DNA of 5,436 nucleotides from JAUIEH01 sp964483375 (GTDB lineage: Bacteria; Pseudomonadota; Alphaproteobacteria; Caulobacterales; Maricaulaceae), in assembly GCA_964483375.1 (NCBI GenBank), contig CAZABJ010000091.1, positions 1 through 5,436 of the forward strand, in the 5' to 3' direction. Under the pieces are notes generated by a model. That model ran no database searches, was not told the DNA's origin, and worked only from the letters and a program-made list of their open reading frames with translations. Below, in pieces: positions 3,935-5,436 of the stretch; within the stretch, counting starts at the first letter, position 1; each line of letters opens with the position of its first letter. The position numbers and the translations under genes are program-made.

Positions 3935-5140
3935 ATGAGCGAAGCGAAACGCCTCACGGATGCAGGTCTTCACCGCGTCAGACGCCCCTCTTCCGGTCGG
4001 TTTGAACTTTGGGACAGTCTGGCGCCGGGCCTCGGCGCGCGCGTCGGCTCACGCAAGACATCGTGGTTCGTCATGTACCGCGCCTCAGGCCGGGTGCGGC
4101 GCATGACGTTGGGCTCGTTTCCCGCATTATCTGTTTCTGAAGCGCGCGAGCGGGCGCGCGAAGTGCGATTAGCGGCCGAACGCGGCGGCGATCCTGCTGC
4201 TCAGCCTGAAGCGGTCGAGGGCGCCGCCGTGCTTTCCGGGAAAACCCCCGTCGCCGACGCTGTCGAGGTGTTCATTGAGCGCTATGCGCGCCCCCGACAG
4301 AAGTCCTGGCGCGATACGCAGGCGGCGTTGCGCTTATCGCTTGTCGCCATACACGGACATCGCACGCTTCGCAGTCTCAAGCGTGCAGACATCGCGGTGA
4401 TGCTCGACAACGTCACAGCGCGAAACGGCGTCACGCCGCGCGCTAATCGCATGCTCGCGCATACGCGGCGGTTCTTTAACTGGCTTGTCGAGCGCGGCGT
4501 CTTGGAGACATCGCCGGTGTTGGGGGTCAAAGCGCCGGCCAAGGAGATCGCACGCGACCGTGTACTGAGCGATGATGAGCTTGCGCGCGTTTGGCGCGCC
4601 GCAGAATGTGACGGCTATCCCTTCGGTCCTCTGGTGCAATTGTTGATCCTTACCGGACAGCGACGCAGCGAAGTCGCCGGCATGCGCTGGGACGAGCTTG
4701 AATTGGAAACTGCGACGTGGACGCTGCCGGCTGAGCGAACCAAGGGCGATCGATTGCATGTCGTCCCGCTTGCAGAGCCGACGATACGACTAGTCCGCGC
4801 ATTAGATGAGCGCGGCCGGACCGGTCCCGTGCTCTTTCCAGCTCAGAATGCGCTCGCCGGCGAACGACCGGTTTCCGGCTTCAAAGGCGTGAAAAATCGG
4901 CTGGATCGCATGTCGGGCGTGACTGAGTGGCGACTGCATGATCTCCGCCGAACCGCCGCCTCCGGCATGGCGCGACACGGCGCTAACCCGCACGTCGTCG
5001 AGCGCGTGCTCAATCACGCAACATCCTCGATCGGACCCCTCGCACGCGTCTATCAACGCTATTCTTATGAAGCCGAGAAACGGGCAGCACTGGCGGAGTG
5101 GGCAGCGCATGTGAGCGCCATCGCGAATGTCAAATATTGA
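3935..5140 (+). CDS. Tyrosine-type site-specific integrase (DUF4102 / P4-like), 401 aa
   Basis: This enzyme inserts and excises the element by site-specific recombination at the tRNA-Arg target. Counting from the ATG at 3935, residues about 1-85 are the arm-binding domain (LWDSLAPGLGARV, then WFVMYR and TLGSFPALSVSEAR). About 105-195 is the core-binding SAM-like domain, and about 205-395 the catalytic domain. All active-site residues are present: Arg243 in TGQRRSE, Lys270 in RTKGDR, His335 and Arg338 in HDLRR, His361 in VLNH, and the nucleophile Tyr373 in VYQR. Length is normal and no frameshift is seen, so it looks functional. The ATG is preferred over the GTG at 3926 (404 aa) because AGGTGG lies 5 nt before it. 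It reads away from the tRNA fragment into the element. It differs clearly from the partial integrase at position 1. Confidence 0.97.
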   Translation: MSEAKRLTDAGLHRVRRPSSGRFELWDSLAPGLGARVGSRKTSWFVMYRASGRVRRMTLGSFPALSVSEARERAREVRLAAERGGDPAAQPEAVEGAAVLSGKTPVADAVEVFIERYARPRQKSWRDTQAALRLSLVAIHGHRTLRSLKRADIAVMLDNVTARNGVTPRANRMLAHTRRFFNWLVERGVLETSPVLGVKAPAKEIARDRVLSDDELARVWRAAECDGYPFGPLVQLLILTGQRRSEVAGMRWDELELETATWTLPAERTKGDRLHVVPLAEPTIRLVRALDERGRTGPVLFPAQNALAGERPVSGFKGVKNRLDRMSGVTEWRLHDLRRTAASGMARHGANPHVVERVLNHATSSIGPLARVYQRYSYEAEKRAALAEWAAHVSAIANVKY

Positions 5141-5298
5141 TCTGTCTCCGTCCGTCAATCTGGCTGACTGCCCGGCAGATCCGGCCCAGAATCGCCCTTT
5201 GCCGGATGCGTTCCGATGTCAGAGAACGCGCCCATTCCCGCCGCATTTGTCGGTATTGTACCCTTATCGACAGGGCGCATCCGAGATGGGGGGGATCG
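5141..5298. other. Gap between the integrase and the next gene
   Basis: No gene is called in these 158 bases. TGTCG (5248-5252) and CGACA (5268-5272) form a short inverted repeat with a 15-nt spacer that includes GGTATTGTACC. This could be an operator for the gene at 5299, but the arms are only 5 bp. No T-run terminator follows the integrase, so read-through into the next gene is possible. Confidence 0.3.
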
Positions 5299-5436
5299 AT
5301 GGCGCAGGGGGATGCTGACGGCGTCGGGGCGGCCGGACGGCCGACATCCATTCAACAGGGGCTCGACGGCGCGCTGGCCAAGCTCGCCCGGTGGGATCGC
5401 ACGCGCTTCATCGACGACGTTTTCGCGCGCCCGAGC
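5299..5436 (+). CDS. Unrecognised protein, N-terminal 46 residues (runs off window)
   Basis: An open frame starts at ATG 5299 and continues past the window edge. Seven G residues (5288-5294) lie 4 nt before the ATG and may serve as a Shine-Dalgarno site. The first 15 residues are small and glycine/alanine-rich, probably disordered. A more structured, amphipathic stretch follows, including SIQQGLDGALAKLARWDRT and FIDDVFARP. There is no signal peptide or membrane segment. I do not recognise the family. It is the first gene inside element 2 after the integrase, on the same strand, so it is likely cargo or an element-maintenance gene. Codon use is GC-rich at third positions, which supports real coding. 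An earlier non-ATG start cannot be excluded because the frame is open for a short way upstream. Confidence 0.5.
   Translation, partial: MAQGDADGVGAAGRPTSIQQGLDGALAKLARWDRTRFIDDVFARPS

Larger units (their letters stand above)
3704..5436. mobile_element. Left-hand end of integrative element 2 (continues right of window)
   Basis: A 3' tRNA-Arg fragment, an AT-rich leader with several short repeats, a full-length tyrosine integrase reading inward, and the first downstream gene form the standard end of a tRNA-targeted island or prophage. Because the fragment is on the minus strand with its CCA to the left, the element must extend right and the intact tRNA-Arg(ACG) should be rebuilt at its far end. 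The arrangement is seen; that the element is complete or mobile is not known. No relaxase, replication or phage structural gene is visible yet. Confidence 0.78.

Noticed and set aside
4282..5158. Minus-strand frames under integrase 2 (86, 141 and 118 codons)
   Set aside because: Antisense shadows of a gene with all catalytic residues intact; composition and lack of motifs give no support.
5127..5318. 63-codon plus-strand frame overlapping the end of integrase 2
   Set aside because: The ATG overlaps the integrase stop region and could suggest coupling, but the product is Pro-rich, without a motif, and overlaps the better-supported start at 5299 in another frame.
1..5436. CRISPR array, insertion sequence or defence system
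   Set aside because: No regularly spaced repeats, transposase motifs or defence domains were seen on either strand of the window.

Overview
The window is GC-rich, with tight Shine-Dalgarno sites and GC-ending codons. The proteins and the alphaproteobacterial look of the tRNA pieces suggest an alphaproteobacterium, but the sequence does not fix the genus.

Layout. Positions 1-332 are the right-hand end of one integrative element. It holds the first 39 codons of a tyrosine integrase on the minus strand (running out of the window), a candidate arm-site region with a repeated GGCTACCAC motif, and a 45-nt 3' fragment of tRNA-Ala (anticodon loop CGC) on the plus strand. Positions 333-3703 hold four minus-strand genes: an AraC-type regulator, then an NmrA-like NAD(P)-binding protein, a DUF4345 membrane protein translationally coupled to it, and a DUF1772 (anthrone-oxygenase-like) membrane protein. 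Positions 3704-5436 are the left-hand end of a second, different element. It holds a 3' fragment of tRNA-Arg (anticodon loop ACG) on the minus strand, an AT-rich leader with direct and inverted repeats, a complete tyrosine integrase of about 401 residues on the plus strand, and the first 46 codons of an unrecognised gene.

Reading. Both tRNA fragments have their encoded CCA ends pointing inward, toward the four-gene block, and both integrases read outward. That is the geometry expected when two separate elements have each inserted into a tRNA gene, with the two tRNA genes originally convergent and about 3.4 kb apart. The four-gene block is then most simply the chromosomal stretch between them. 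The intact tRNA copies would lie outside the window, at the far ends of the two elements.

How the genes work together. The AraC regulator is upstream of, and co-oriented with, the NmrA, DUF4345 and DUF1772 genes and is likely to control them; substrate and inducer cannot be read from sequence. Each integrase is expected to insert and excise its own element at the adjacent tRNA-derived site. No defence system, CRISPR array, insertion sequence or complete RNA gene is visible. The cargo of both elements lies outside the window, apart from the partial gene at 5299.
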